NCBI RefSeq assembly: GCF_003458715.1
Contig: NZ_QRVI01000025.1
Location: 1-32,086 of the forward strand
Origin: Eubacterium sp. AF22-8LB
GTDB taxonomy: Bacteria > Bacillota_I > Bacilli_A > Erysipelotrichales > Erysipelotrichaceae
DNA length: 32,086 nt
Direction of reading: 5' to 3'
The position numbers were made by a program, and so were the translations under genes. Positions 7,445 through 14,838 of the stretch are shown here, piece by piece. The notes under the pieces are model-generated. The model had not been told where the DNA came from, ran no database searches, and was given only the letters and a program-made list of their open reading frames with translations. Position 1 is the first letter of the stretch. Each line of letters opens with the position of its first letter.

Positions 7445-8269
7445 ATGATTCGACTATTAGTAGATTCAGCGAGTGATTATACGCAAGAAGAGATTAAAAA
7501 TAAAAATTTATATTTTGTGCCTTTACAGATTCAGATTGAAGGAAAGAATTATTTAGATGGTATTGATATTGATAAGGAAACGTTTTATGAGAAGATGATG
7601 AATTCAAAAGAGTTCTTTAAAACATCGCAACCATCACCCCAAGAGTTTTTAGATATCTTTGAAGAAGTGAAGGAAAGAGAAGAGACCTTGATTTGTTTAA
7701 CTTTATCAAGCAAATTAAGCGGAACATATCAGAGTGCTTGTCTGGCAAAAGACATGGTGGATTATGAAAATATCTATATTGTAGATACATTAACTGCGGT
7801 TGCTGGAATTCGCTTGCTTTGTGAAGTGGCAATGAATTGGATTGGTGAAAATAGAAGTGTTGAAAATATTGTATCTGGCTTAGAAGAATTAAAAGAGCAT
7901 GTGCATATTTATGCGGGTTTAGATACATTGGAATATTTGGCTAAGGGTGGAAGAATTTCTAAGACAGCAGCAGCTATTGGAACTTTGGCAAGTATTAAAC
8001 CAATTATTTGTGTAGACCATGGAGAAGTTGTGGTTGCCGGTAAGACACGTGGTGTAAATAAGGCAACAAGTGTTGTTTGTGATAAAATGCAGTCAGATTT
8101 TGTTGATACATTGTATCCAGTTTATACATTGTATTCATATGGTTTGGAGAATGTTGAAAAACTAGAATCTAAACTGGATATAGATGTGCAGCGTGTTCGT
8201 ATTGGATCAACGATTGGAGTGCATATTGGCCCAAATGCTTTTGGGGTTTGTTTCATCAGTAAATTATAG
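7445..8269 (+). CDS. degV: DegV-family fatty-acid-binding protein
   Basis: A 274-residue cytoplasmic protein of the DegV/FakB family. Members bind a single fatty acid and, where studied, present it to the fatty-acid kinase FakA. Visible family features are the N-terminal LLVDSASDYT, the TSQPSPQEF segment, SSKLSGTYQSA in the first domain and LEYLAKGGRIS before the second. ATG 7445 is taken as the start because GGAGGA lies just upstream; an in-frame ATG at 7433 would put that site within the coding sequence. No fakA gene is visible in the window. The gene has its own strong promoter and is followed by a separate promoter for the next gene. Confidence 0.9.
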   Translation: MIRLLVDSASDYTQEEIKNKNLYFVPLQIQIEGKNYLDGIDIDKETFYEKMMNSKEFFKTSQPSPQEFLDIFEEVKEREETLICLTLSSKLSGTYQSACLAKDMVDYENIYIVDTLTAVAGIRLLCEVAMNWIGENRSVENIVSGLEELKEHVHIYAGLDTLEYLAKGGRISKTAAAIGTLASIKPIICVDHGEVVVAGKTRGVNKATSVVCDKMQSDFVDTLYPVYTLYSYGLENVEKLESKLDIDVQRVRIGSTIGVHIGPNAFGVCFISKL

Positions 8270-8274
8270 TCAAC

Positions 8275-8303
8275 TTGTGAAAGTATATTCATTTTAGTAT
8301 AAT
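8275..8303 (+). promoter_or_regulatory. Promoter of the nucleotidyltransferase gene
   Basis: TTGTGA (8275-8280), 17-bp spacer, perfect TATAAT (8298-8303), 35 bp before the start codon. Confidence 0.7.
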
Positions 8304-8312
8304 GAATATACT
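8282..8312. repeat. Perfect 12-bp inverted repeat across the promoter
   Basis: AGTATATTCATT (8282-8293) is repeated in inverse at 8301-8312 with a 7-nt spacer. It covers the promoter spacer and half of the -10 box, as a repressor operator would. There is no T tract, so a terminator for degV is less likely. Confidence 0.7.
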
Positions 8313-8338
8313 GATTTGCAAGGAGAGTTTTAGATAAT

Positions 8339-9253
8339 ATGAAAACAACATTAATTATTATGGCTGCTGGAATTGGTTCCCGTTTTGGTGGTGGAATTAA
8401 ACAGTTAGCTAAGATGGGTCCAAATGGAGAAATCATTATGGATTACTCAATCTATGATGCGAAGGAAGCTGGCTTTGATAAAGTCGTATTTATTATTCGT
8501 AAGGATATTGAAGAAGAATTTAAAGAAGTCATTGGTAACCGTATCCAAAATTATATGGATGTCGAATATGTCTTCCAGGATATCAATGATCTTCCAAAAG
8601 GATTTACATGTCCTGAAGGGCGTACTAAGCCTTGGGGAACAGGCCAGGCTGTACTTTGTGCAAAGCGTGTTGTGGATACGCCTTATGTGATTATTAATGC
8701 AGATGATTATTATGGAAAAGAAGCATTTGTGAAGTTACATGATTTCTTGATTGAACATGCGAAAATGGGAAAAGAATTTGACATGGGCATGGCTGGTTTC
8801 ATTTTAAAGAATACATTAAGCGAAAATGGAACTGTAACTCGTGGTGTATGTAAAGTGGATGATAATAATTTGTTAAAAGAAGTTTATGAAACAACTGGAA
8901 TCAAGGCTGAAGGGGATAAAATCGTATGTGATGATCCGGAAGTAGAGGCTTGGGCAAAACCAGAAAGTAATGTATCTATGAATATGTGGGCTGGATATCC
9001 AGATTTCTTAGAGTATCTAGAAAAAGATTTCAGTACATTCTTATCGAATATTGCAGATAACCCAATGAAGAAAGAATACTTGCTTCCAAATATTGTAGCT
9101 GAATTATTGAGGGAAGATCGTATCAATGTGAAGGTGCTTGAGACACATGATAAATGGTTTGGAGTTACATATGCTGAAGATAAGGAATATGTTCAGAATG
9201 CATTCAAACAGTTGATTGCGGATGGGGTATATCCTGAAAAATTATGGAAATAG
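8339..9253 (+). CDS. Sugar-phosphate-type nucleotidyltransferase
   Basis: A 304-residue GT-A-fold nucleotidyltransferase that would join an NTP to a phosphorylated sugar or alcohol. The N-terminal IIMAAGIGSRFGGGIKQL is a good match to the nucleotide-binding signature. INADDYYG at about 118-125 supplies the metal-binding Asp pair. No left-handed beta-helix acyltransferase domain follows, unlike GlmU. AAGGAG lies upstream of the start. I recognise the family as widespread in gut Firmicutes, but its specificity is not assigned. It has its own promoter and terminator, so context gives no pathway. Confidence 0.7.
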   Translation: MKTTLIIMAAGIGSRFGGGIKQLAKMGPNGEIIMDYSIYDAKEAGFDKVVFIIRKDIEEEFKEVIGNRIQNYMDVEYVFQDINDLPKGFTCPEGRTKPWGTGQAVLCAKRVVDTPYVIINADDYYGKEAFVKLHDFLIEHAKMGKEFDMGMAGFILKNTLSENGTVTRGVCKVDDNNLLKEVYETTGIKAEGDKIVCDDPEVEAWAKPESNVSMNMWAGYPDFLEYLEKDFSTFLSNIADNPMKKEYLLPNIVAELLREDRINVKVLETHDKWFGVTYAEDKEYVQNAFKQLIADGVYPEKLWK

Positions 9254-9277
9254 GGCAAATTTGTCCTATTTTTTTTG
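9251..9277 (+). terminator. Terminator after the nucleotidyltransferase gene
   Basis: Stem TAGGGCAA/TTGTCCTA with one G-U pair, beginning at the stop codon and followed by about nine T. Confidence 0.85.
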
Positions 9278-9289
9278 ATTATTTAATGA

Positions 9290-9295
9290 TATAAT
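9290..9295 (+). promoter_or_regulatory. -10 box of the riboswitch-controlled transcript
   Basis: A perfect TATAAT lies 7 bp before the aptamer, so transcription would start at its first bases. The -35 position falls in the T tract of the preceding terminator and is poor. Confidence 0.5.
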
Positions 9296-9302
9296 CCTAT
9301 CG

Positions 9303-9375
9303 TGTTTCGTATATGTCGACTAATACGGTGTCGACGTTTCTACCCCTAAACCGTAAATTCAGGGACTATGAATCA
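9303..9375 (+). ncRNA. Guanine-class purine riboswitch aptamer
   Basis: The conserved purine aptamer is readable. P1 is TGTTTCGTA (9303-9311) with TATGAATCA (9367-9375). P2 is GTCGAC/GTCGAC around a loop containing ATACGG. J2/3 is GTTTCTACC, and P3 is CCCTAAA/TTCAGGG with loop CCGTAAA-type bases. J3/1 is GACTAT. The C in GACTAT corresponds to C74 of the xpt riboswitch, which selects guanine, hypoxanthine or xanthine; adenine riboswitches have U. The aptamer lies directly upstream of a purine permease gene. Confidence 0.93.
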
Positions 9376-9403
9376 ACCTACTTTTTTATTGTGTCGCGTT
9401 GAT

Positions 9404-9433
9404 TCTCGTTTTTGTACGAGACTTTTTTATTTT
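9404..9433 (+). terminator. Riboswitch expression platform terminator
   Basis: Stem TCTCGT/ACGAGA (9404-9409, 9416-9421) is followed by a T-rich run. An alternative pairing, GAATCAAC (9370-9377) with GTTGATTC (9398-9405), uses the 3' strand of P1 and the first bases of the terminator stem. Ligand-stabilised P1 would therefore allow termination, and ligand absence would give antitermination. Confidence 0.8.
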
Positions 9434-9445
9434 CGGAGGAAAAGA

Positions 9446-10753
9446 ATGAAAAAAGAAGATGTGAAAAAAGGTTCTATATATGAACTTGATGGTGTTGTAC
9501 CTTTAAAAGAGGCATTGCCTTTAGGTATTCAGCACGTATTGGCGATGTTTCTTGGAAATATCAGTCCATTATTAATTATTGCAGGAATGCTTGGATTATC
9601 ACCAGATTTAAAATCTGCATTAATTCAAAATGCGATGTTTATTGCAGGAGCTGTTACTTTAGTTCAGTTGTATCCAGTATGGAAGATTGGTGCTAAACTT
9701 CCAATCGTTATGGGTACGAGTTCTGGATTTATTGGAACTGCCAAAGCAATGGGTGCTCTATATGGTTATGGTGCATTGATGGGAGCAAGTTTAATTGGTG
9801 GTTTATTTGAGATGGTTTTAGGTTTCTTCATCAAACCATTAAGAAAATTATTCCCACCAGTTGTTACTAGCTTAGTTATCATTTCAATTGGTTTATCATT
9901 ACTTCCTGTTGGTATCAATTATTTTGGTGGTGGTAGTGGTGCTGCTGATTTTGGAGATCCAAAACATTTATTAGTAGGTACATTTGTTATTTTAGTGATT
10001 ATTATCGCAAAACAAATCAAAGGCTTTGTGAATAATGCTTCTATCTTGATTGGTATTATTGCAGGATATATCTTGGCTATTGTACTTGGAATGGTTGATT
10101 TTACACAAGTTCAAACAGCTTCTTGGATTGCACTTCCAACATTTATGCCAGTAAAAATGGAATTCAACTTAGAAGTAATTATTGCGATGGGAATTATGTT
10201 TATTGCGACAACAGTTGAAACAGTTGGAGATGTTTCTGGTATCACAAATGGTGGCTTAGATCGTGAAGCAACTTCTGAAGAATTACAAGGTGGCGTTTTG
10301 GCAGATGGCTTAGGTTCTGTTGTTGCCTCATTGTTTGGCGTTTTACCAAATACCTCATTCTCTCAAAATGTTGGTTTGGTTTCCGTGACTAAAGTTGTTA
10401 ACCGTTTTACAATTATGACAGGAGCTATCTTCTTGATTCTTTGTGGTTTCTGTCCAAAATTAAGTGCTTTATTTGCGGTTATGCCTCAATCAGTACTTGG
10501 TGGAGCTGCTGTCATTATGTTTGCGAGTATCTTAGTAAGTGGTATTCAGTCGTTAATGCGTGTTGAATTCAATGAAAGAAACACTTTGATTATTGCCTTG
10601 GCAATTGGTCTTGGAATTGGTATTGGACAAGTTCCTACAGTTCTAGCACAATTACCAAGTTGGGTTGGAAATATTTTTGCACAAAACGGAATTATTATGA
10701 CGTTTGTGATTGCAACAGTATTAAATTTAATTTTACCTGGTAAAAAAGACTAA
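9446..10753 (+). CDS. NCS2-family xanthine/uracil permease
   Basis: A 435-residue membrane protein of the nucleobase:cation symporter-2 family, which imports purine or pyrimidine bases with protons. Family marks include GIQHVLAMFLGNISPLL near the N-terminus, PIVMGTSSGFIG, the signature ETVGDVSGITNGG in the middle and LPNTSFSQNVG. The hydrophobic pattern fits about 12-14 helices. The start at 9446 follows CGGAGGA; an in-frame ATG at 9368 lies inside the riboswitch aptamer and is not real. Guanine-riboswitch control and the xanthine-dehydrogenase-like genes downstream favour a purine such as xanthine as substrate over uracil. Confidence 0.9.
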   Translation: MKKEDVKKGSIYELDGVVPLKEALPLGIQHVLAMFLGNISPLLIIAGMLGLSPDLKSALIQNAMFIAGAVTLVQLYPVWKIGAKLPIVMGTSSGFIGTAKAMGALYGYGALMGASLIGGLFEMVLGFFIKPLRKLFPPVVTSLVIISIGLSLLPVGINYFGGGSGAADFGDPKHLLVGTFVILVIIIAKQIKGFVNNASILIGIIAGYILAIVLGMVDFTQVQTASWIALPTFMPVKMEFNLEVIIAMGIMFIATTVETVGDVSGITNGGLDREATSEELQGGVLADGLGSVVASLFGVLPNTSFSQNVGLVSVTKVVNRFTIMTGAIFLILCGFCPKLSALFAVMPQSVLGGAAVIMFASILVSGIQSLMRVEFNERNTLIIALAIGLGIGIGQVPTVLAQLPSWVGNIFAQNGIIMTFVIATVLNLILPGKKD

Positions 10754-10756
10754 CAA

Positions 10757-10790
10757 AGGGTGTTAAACATTATGTTTAACACTTTCTTTT
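10757..10790 (+). terminator. Terminator after the purine permease gene
   Basis: Perfect 11-bp stem GTGTTAAACAT/ATGTTTAACAC with a nominal one-base loop (so the innermost pairs open), flanked by further A-T and G-T pairs and followed by TTTCTTTTT. It separates the permease from the hydroxylase genes, so they need read-through or a weak promoter of their own (TTTAAC/TAAAAT at 10775-10801, 15-bp spacer, poor). Confidence 0.75.
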
Positions 10791-10829
10791 TGTGTTAAAA
10801 TTTTAGTAAAGAAAGAGAGCGTATCCATT

Positions 10830-11579
10830 ATGTTAAGAATAATGAATTATGCATCGCCAGAATCTTTAGATGAGGCGTATGCGCTACTAACAAAAAATAA
10901 GAAGAATATGATTTTAGGTGGTATGATCTGGCTGAAGATGGAAGACATTCAGATCCCAACTGCTATTGATTTGAACAAATTAGGTTTAGATCAAATTGAA
11001 GAAGATGGTAACGAATTTAAGATTGGAGCTATGGTGACGTTGCGTCAATTAGAAACACATGAATCATTTAATAAAGCAACTTGTCATGTGTTTAGAGATG
11101 CTGTAAAAGATATTGTTGGTGTACAATTAAGAAATTTGGCTACAGTTGGAGGAAGTGTATATTCACGCTTTAGCTTTAGTGATGTTATCTGTAGCTTGTT
11201 ATGTTTAGAGTGTGATGTACAAACATATGCACATGGTCGTATTTCACTTGAAGAATTTGTGAGTCTTCCATATGAAAAGGATATTGTGGAATATATTTAT
11301 GTGAAGAAGACAAACTTGCCTAGTGCCTTTGTATCTGTAAGAAGAAGTGCTACTGATTTAAGTGTATTAAATGCATCATGTACAAAATATGCAGATCACT
11401 ATCGATTCTGTTTCGGGGCAAGACCTGCCATTGCGAAGGTTTATAATTGTGATTTAGATCATATTGATTTAGATGTATATTGTGCAGACAATATGCGTGG
11501 AAGTAAGGAATATAGAGAAAAATTGGTTGAGGGATTAACACAGAAGTTAATGAGAAAGGTAGAGTCTTATGTTGGTTAA
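10830..11579 (+). CDS. Molybdenum hydroxylase FAD-binding subunit (xanthine dehydrogenase type)
   Basis: The medium, FAD-carrying subunit of a three-part molybdenum hydroxylase passes electrons from the iron-sulfur subunit to the acceptor. The FAD-pyrophosphate motifs are recognisable: ILGGMIWLK (28-36, where most relatives read a GGT version) and RNLATVGGSV (101-110). At 249 residues it is shorter than classic XdhB or CoxM proteins (about 280-300) and nearer the size of E. coli YgfM. It lacks part of the usual C-terminal domain, though the reading frame is intact. It overlaps the next gene by 11 bp, which indicates translational coupling. The upstream ribosome site (GAAAGAGAG) is weak, and ATG 10842 is an alternative start. 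Confidence 0.85.
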   Translation: MLRIMNYASPESLDEAYALLTKNKKNMILGGMIWLKMEDIQIPTAIDLNKLGLDQIEEDGNEFKIGAMVTLRQLETHESFNKATCHVFRDAVKDIVGVQLRNLATVGGSVYSRFSFSDVICSLLCLECDVQTYAHGRISLEEFVSLPYEKDIVEYIYVKKTNLPSAFVSVRRSATDLSVLNASCTKYADHYRFCFGARPAIAKVYNCDLDHIDLDVYCADNMRGSKEYREKLVEGLTQKLMRKVESYVG

Positions 11580-12030
11580 AATTAAAGTGAATGGAAAATT
11601 AATTCAGGATGATGTACAGCCACAAACTTTATTGTTAGACTGGCTAAGAGATCATGGTTGTTACAGTGTAAAAAGAGGTTGTGATACTGCAAACTGTGGA
11701 TTGTGTACAGTATGGAAGGATGGAACACCGATTCTTTCTTGTAGTACATTAGTTGTTCGATGTGATGATCATGAGATTACGACGCTTGAAGGACTTCAAA
11801 AAGAAGCAAGTGAATTCGGTATGTTTATGGCTAAACAAGGAGCCGAACAATGTGGCTTTTGTTCGCCAGGATTTATTATGAATGTTTTGGCAATGGAAAA
11901 AGAATTAGTGAATCCAAGTGATGATGAAATTCGTGCTTATTTAGCTGGAAATTTATGCCGTTGCTCTGGATATATGTCGCAGATGCGTGCTATTAAAGCG
12001 TATTTAAGTCGAGGTGAAAATCATGAATAG
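11569..12030 (+). CDS. Molybdenum hydroxylase 2Fe-2S subunit
   Basis: A 153-residue small subunit carrying two [2Fe-2S] clusters. The N-terminal plant-ferredoxin-type cluster is held by Cys38, Cys43, Cys46 and Cys58. The C-terminal four-helix domain has Cys95, Cys98 (CGFCSPG), Cys130 and Cys132 (LCRCSGY). All eight ligands are present. It carries electrons from the molybdenum centre to FAD. It overlaps its neighbours by 11 bp upstream and 8 bp downstream. Confidence 0.93.
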   Translation: MLVKIKVNGKLIQDDVQPQTLLLDWLRDHGCYSVKRGCDTANCGLCTVWKDGTPILSCSTLVVRCDDHEITTLEGLQKEASEFGMFMAKQGAEQCGFCSPGFIMNVLAMEKELVNPSDDEIRAYLAGNLCRCSGYMSQMRAIKAYLSRGENHE

Positions 12031-14299
12031 TGTAGGAAAAGGTGTCATCAAAAAGGATGCGATGGCTTTAGTTACAGGGCAGCCTGTATATTGTGATGAT
12101 TTAGCACCGAAGGATTGTTTGATTGTCAAACTTTTAAGAAGTCCGCATGCATACGCAAAAATTAAAAGTATTGATACTTCCATTGCGAAAAGAATTCCTG
12201 GTATTGAAGCAGTGTATACATATGAGGATGTTCCAACTTCTCGTTTTACATTAGCTGGTCAATCTTATCCTGAACCAAGTCCATATGATCGTAGAATCTT
12301 AGAAAATGTAGTTCGCTATGTAGGGGATGAAGTGGCAATTGTAGCTGGAGCTAATGAGGATTGTGTGGATCGTGCTTTAAAAGCTATTAAAGTAGATTAT
12401 GAAGTATTAGAACCGTTGTTAGATTTTGAAAAGTCAATTGATAATAAAATTGTTGTTCATGAAGAAGATGATTATAAATGTCTTTGTGAGATTGGAAATG
12501 ATGTAAAGCGTAATATTGTCAGCAGTGGCGAAAGTGTTGTTGGCGATGTGGATGCGGTATTAAAAGAGTGTGATGTGGTCTTAGAAAGAGATTATCATAC
12601 AAAGGCTAATGCACAGGCTATGATGGAAACAATGCGTTCCTATTGTTACATTGATACTTATGGTCGTTTGAATTGTGTAAGCTCTACACAGATTCCATTC
12701 CATGTTCGTCGAATTTTAAGTAATGCTTTGGAAATCCCAAAATCAAAAATCAATGTGATCAAGCCAAGAATTGGTGGTGGTTTTGGAGCTAAACAAACAG
12801 CTTGTTGTGAGATTTTTACAGCGTTTGTGACATGGAAACTTAAAAAGCCTAGCAAAATTGTTTATACGCGTGAAGAAACTTTTGCGGCTAGTAACTCAAG
12901 ACATGAAATGAAGATGCATGTTCGTATTGGTGCTAAAAAAGATGGTACGATTGAAGCAATTGATTTATATACATTATCAAATCAAGGTGCTTATGGTGAG
13001 CATGGACCGACTACGATTGGCTTGGCAGGACATAAATCTTTACCTTTATATAACCATGTAAAGGCGAGTCGTTTTACATATGATGTAGTTTATACAAATA
13101 CAATGCGTGCAGGTGCCTATAGAGGGTATGGTGCAACACAAGGTCAGTTTGCGGTTGAATCTATTATTAATGAGTTGGCTGATGAATTGAATATGGATCC
13201 TTGTGAGATTCGTTTTAAAAATATGACACGTGAAAATGAAGTGTTGTCGCAATATTATAATGAAGAATTGAATGCATGTGCATTAGATCGTTGCTTAGAA
13301 AAAGCTATGGAAATGATTGACTATAAGAATAAACCTTTAAGACGTGATATGGGTGATTTTGTTCGTGGTTTAGGTGTTTCTTTGTCTATGCAAGGCAGTG
13401 GTATTTCGGGTCTTGATGTTGGATCTGTTGAAATCAAATTGCAAGATGATGGATTCTATACATTGAGTATTGGTGCTACAGATATGGGTACGGGTTGTGA
13501 TACGATTCTTGCCCAAATGGTTGCGGAATGTATGGATTGTGATGTGGACCAAGTTGTAACAAGTGCATTGGATACAGATCATTCGCCTTATGATACAGGT
13601 TCTTATGCTTCAAGTACAACGTATGTAACGGGTATGGCTGTAGTAAAGACTTGTGAAAAGCTTAGAAATTCTATTTTAGAAGCGGCAGCCGGATTCTTCA
13701 ATGTGGATAAAAAAGATATTGAATTTGATGGTAAGAAAATCAATACATTGGATCATGCGCATGAAATGAGCTTGGCTGATTTTGCGGATACATGCTTTAA
13801 TGGTGGTATCGCAAAAGCCTTAATTGCGAGCGATTCTCATATGTCACCTACAAGTCCACCACCATTTATGGTTGGTATTGCCGAAGTGGATGTAGATAAG
13901 TTAACGGGTGAGATCAAGGTTCATGATTATGTTTCTGTAGTCGATTGTGGTACGGTTATTAACCCTAACTTGGCTCGTGTACAAGCAGAAGGCGGTATTG
14001 TACAAGGTATTGGTATGGCTTTAAGTGAAGATATTACGTATTCAGATGAGGGTAAGATGCGCAATCGTAACTTCTTACAGTATAAATTGCCAACAAGAGT
14101 GGATGTTCCAAGTGTTCGTGTTGAATTTGAAAGCAGCTATGAAGACAATGGTCCGTTCGGTGCTAAATCTATTGGAGAAGTTGTTATTAATACACCAACA
14201 AGTGCTATTGCCAGTGCGGTAAAACATGCGACGGGCGTACAAGTTCGTACTTTGCCTATTACGGCTGAAAAAGTGTTATTAGGAAAAGAAGATGAATAA
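12023..14299 (+). CDS. Molybdenum hydroxylase catalytic subunit (xanthine dehydrogenase family)
   Basis: The large, molybdopterin-binding subunit (758 residues) hydroxylates a carbon of an aromatic heterocycle or aldehyde with water as oxygen source. Family blocks visible are GQPVYCDDL near the start, RSPHAYAKI, GGGFGAKQ, AYRGYGATQ and the late SIGE block, whose Glu719 is the expected catalytic base. ATG 12023 is preferred over the in-frame GTG at 12014 because GAGGTG at 12011-12016 is the likely ribosome site. Context (purine permease, MocA) suggests xanthine, hypoxanthine or another purine. A selenium-dependent hydroxylase is possible, but no yqeB/yqeC or selenium genes are in the window, and the substrate remains unproven. 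Confidence 0.88.
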   Translation: MNSVGKGVIKKDAMALVTGQPVYCDDLAPKDCLIVKLLRSPHAYAKIKSIDTSIAKRIPGIEAVYTYEDVPTSRFTLAGQSYPEPSPYDRRILENVVRYVGDEVAIVAGANEDCVDRALKAIKVDYEVLEPLLDFEKSIDNKIVVHEEDDYKCLCEIGNDVKRNIVSSGESVVGDVDAVLKECDVVLERDYHTKANAQAMMETMRSYCYIDTYGRLNCVSSTQIPFHVRRILSNALEIPKSKINVIKPRIGGGFGAKQTACCEIFTAFVTWKLKKPSKIVYTREETFAASNSRHEMKMHVRIGAKKDGTIEAIDLYTLSNQGAYGEHGPTTIGLAGHKSLPLYNHVKASRFTYDVVYTNTMRAGAYRGYGATQGQFAVESIINELADELNMDPCEIRFKNMTRENEVLSQYYNEELNACALDRCLEKAMEMIDYKNKPLRRDMGDFVRGLGVSLSMQGSGISGLDVGSVEIKLQDDGFYTLSIGATDMGTGCDTILAQMVAECMDCDVDQVVTSALDTDHSPYDTGSYASSTTYVTGMAVVKTCEKLRNSILEAAAGFFNVDKKDIEFDGKKINTLDHAHEMSLADFADTCFNGGIAKALIASDSHMSPTSPPPFMVGIAEVDVDKLTGEIKVHDYVSVVDCGTVINPNLARVQAEGGIVQGIGMALSEDITYSDEGKMRNRNFLQYKLPTRVDVPSVRVEFESSYEDNGPFGAKSIGEVVINTPTSAIASAVKHATGVQVRTLPITAEKVLLGKEDE

Positions 14300-14831
14300 T
14301 ATCTCTTTGATTATCTTAGCGTCTGGTTTTTCCAGGCGCTTTGTTTCTAATAAGCTGCTTTATGAATTTCGTGGTAGGAAATTAATTGAATATGCGTTTG
14401 ATAAGGCGGTGTTTTTTTCAGATGTGATTGTAGTTACACAATATGAAGAAATCAAAGAAATGTCTGAAGTATTAGGTTATCGTGTTGTTATGAATGATCA
14501 TCCAGAATATGGACAGGGACATTCTATCGCATTAGGTGTAGAAGCGTGTGAAAGTGATGCATGTATATTGATGGTGGCGGATATGCCCTATTTAAAATTG
14601 AATACCTTAAAAGAAATGGTTTCAATTCAAGATGGTAAGCATATCGTAATCTGTGAACATAATGGTATTTTATGCAACCCGATGTTACTTCCAAAAAAGT
14701 ATTATGAAAAGGCAAAACGATTGTGTAATGATAGAGGTGCAAAACAAATTATTGGGGATGATTTGTTTTTAACAGTATCTTTATCGCATGAAGAATTTAT
14801 GGATATAGATGAAAAAACAGAGGCAATTTAG
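14292..14831 (+). CDS. mocA: MocA-like molybdenum cofactor cytidylyltransferase
   Basis: A 179-residue nucleotidyltransferase whose family (MocA/YgfJ) attaches CMP to molybdopterin, giving the dinucleotide cofactor used by xanthine-dehydrogenase-type enzymes. The signature LASGFSRRFVSNKLL (9-23) matches LAAGxSxRxGxNKLL with small changes. VADMPYL at about 94-100 carries the metal-binding Asp. It starts 8 bp inside the catalytic-subunit gene and so is co-translated with it, which supports a dedicated maturation role. Its last codons form a terminator and overlap the convergent kinase gene by 4 bp. At 179 residues it is slightly shorter than typical (about 190-200). Confidence 0.82.
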   Translation: MNNISLIILASGFSRRFVSNKLLYEFRGRKLIEYAFDKAVFFSDVIVVTQYEEIKEMSEVLGYRVVMNDHPEYGQGHSIALGVEACESDACILMVADMPYLKLNTLKEMVSIQDGKHIVICEHNGILCNPMLLPKKYYEKAKRLCNDRGAKQIIGDDLFLTVSLSHEEFMDIDEKTEAI

Positions 14832-14838
14832 CCTCTGT
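14817..14838. terminator. Bidirectional terminator in overlapping gene ends
   Basis: Perfect 8-bp stem ACAGAGGC/GCCTCTGT with a 6-nt loop that contains the stop codons of both convergent genes. U tracts occur on both sides: six on the minus strand, and AATGTTTTT on the plus strand. Confidence 0.85.

Noticed and set aside
9368..9445. Longer N-terminus for the purine permease from ATG 9368
   Set aside because: These codons lie in the riboswitch aptamer and terminator, and a good ribosome site precedes 9446.
12014..12022. GTG start for the molybdenum subunit
   Set aside because: The GTG is part of the GAGGTG ribosome-binding site; ATG 12023 is correctly spaced.
12023..14299. Selenocysteine in the hydroxylase large subunit
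   Set aside because: The frame has no internal TGA; any selenium would have to be a bound cofactor, which sequence cannot show.
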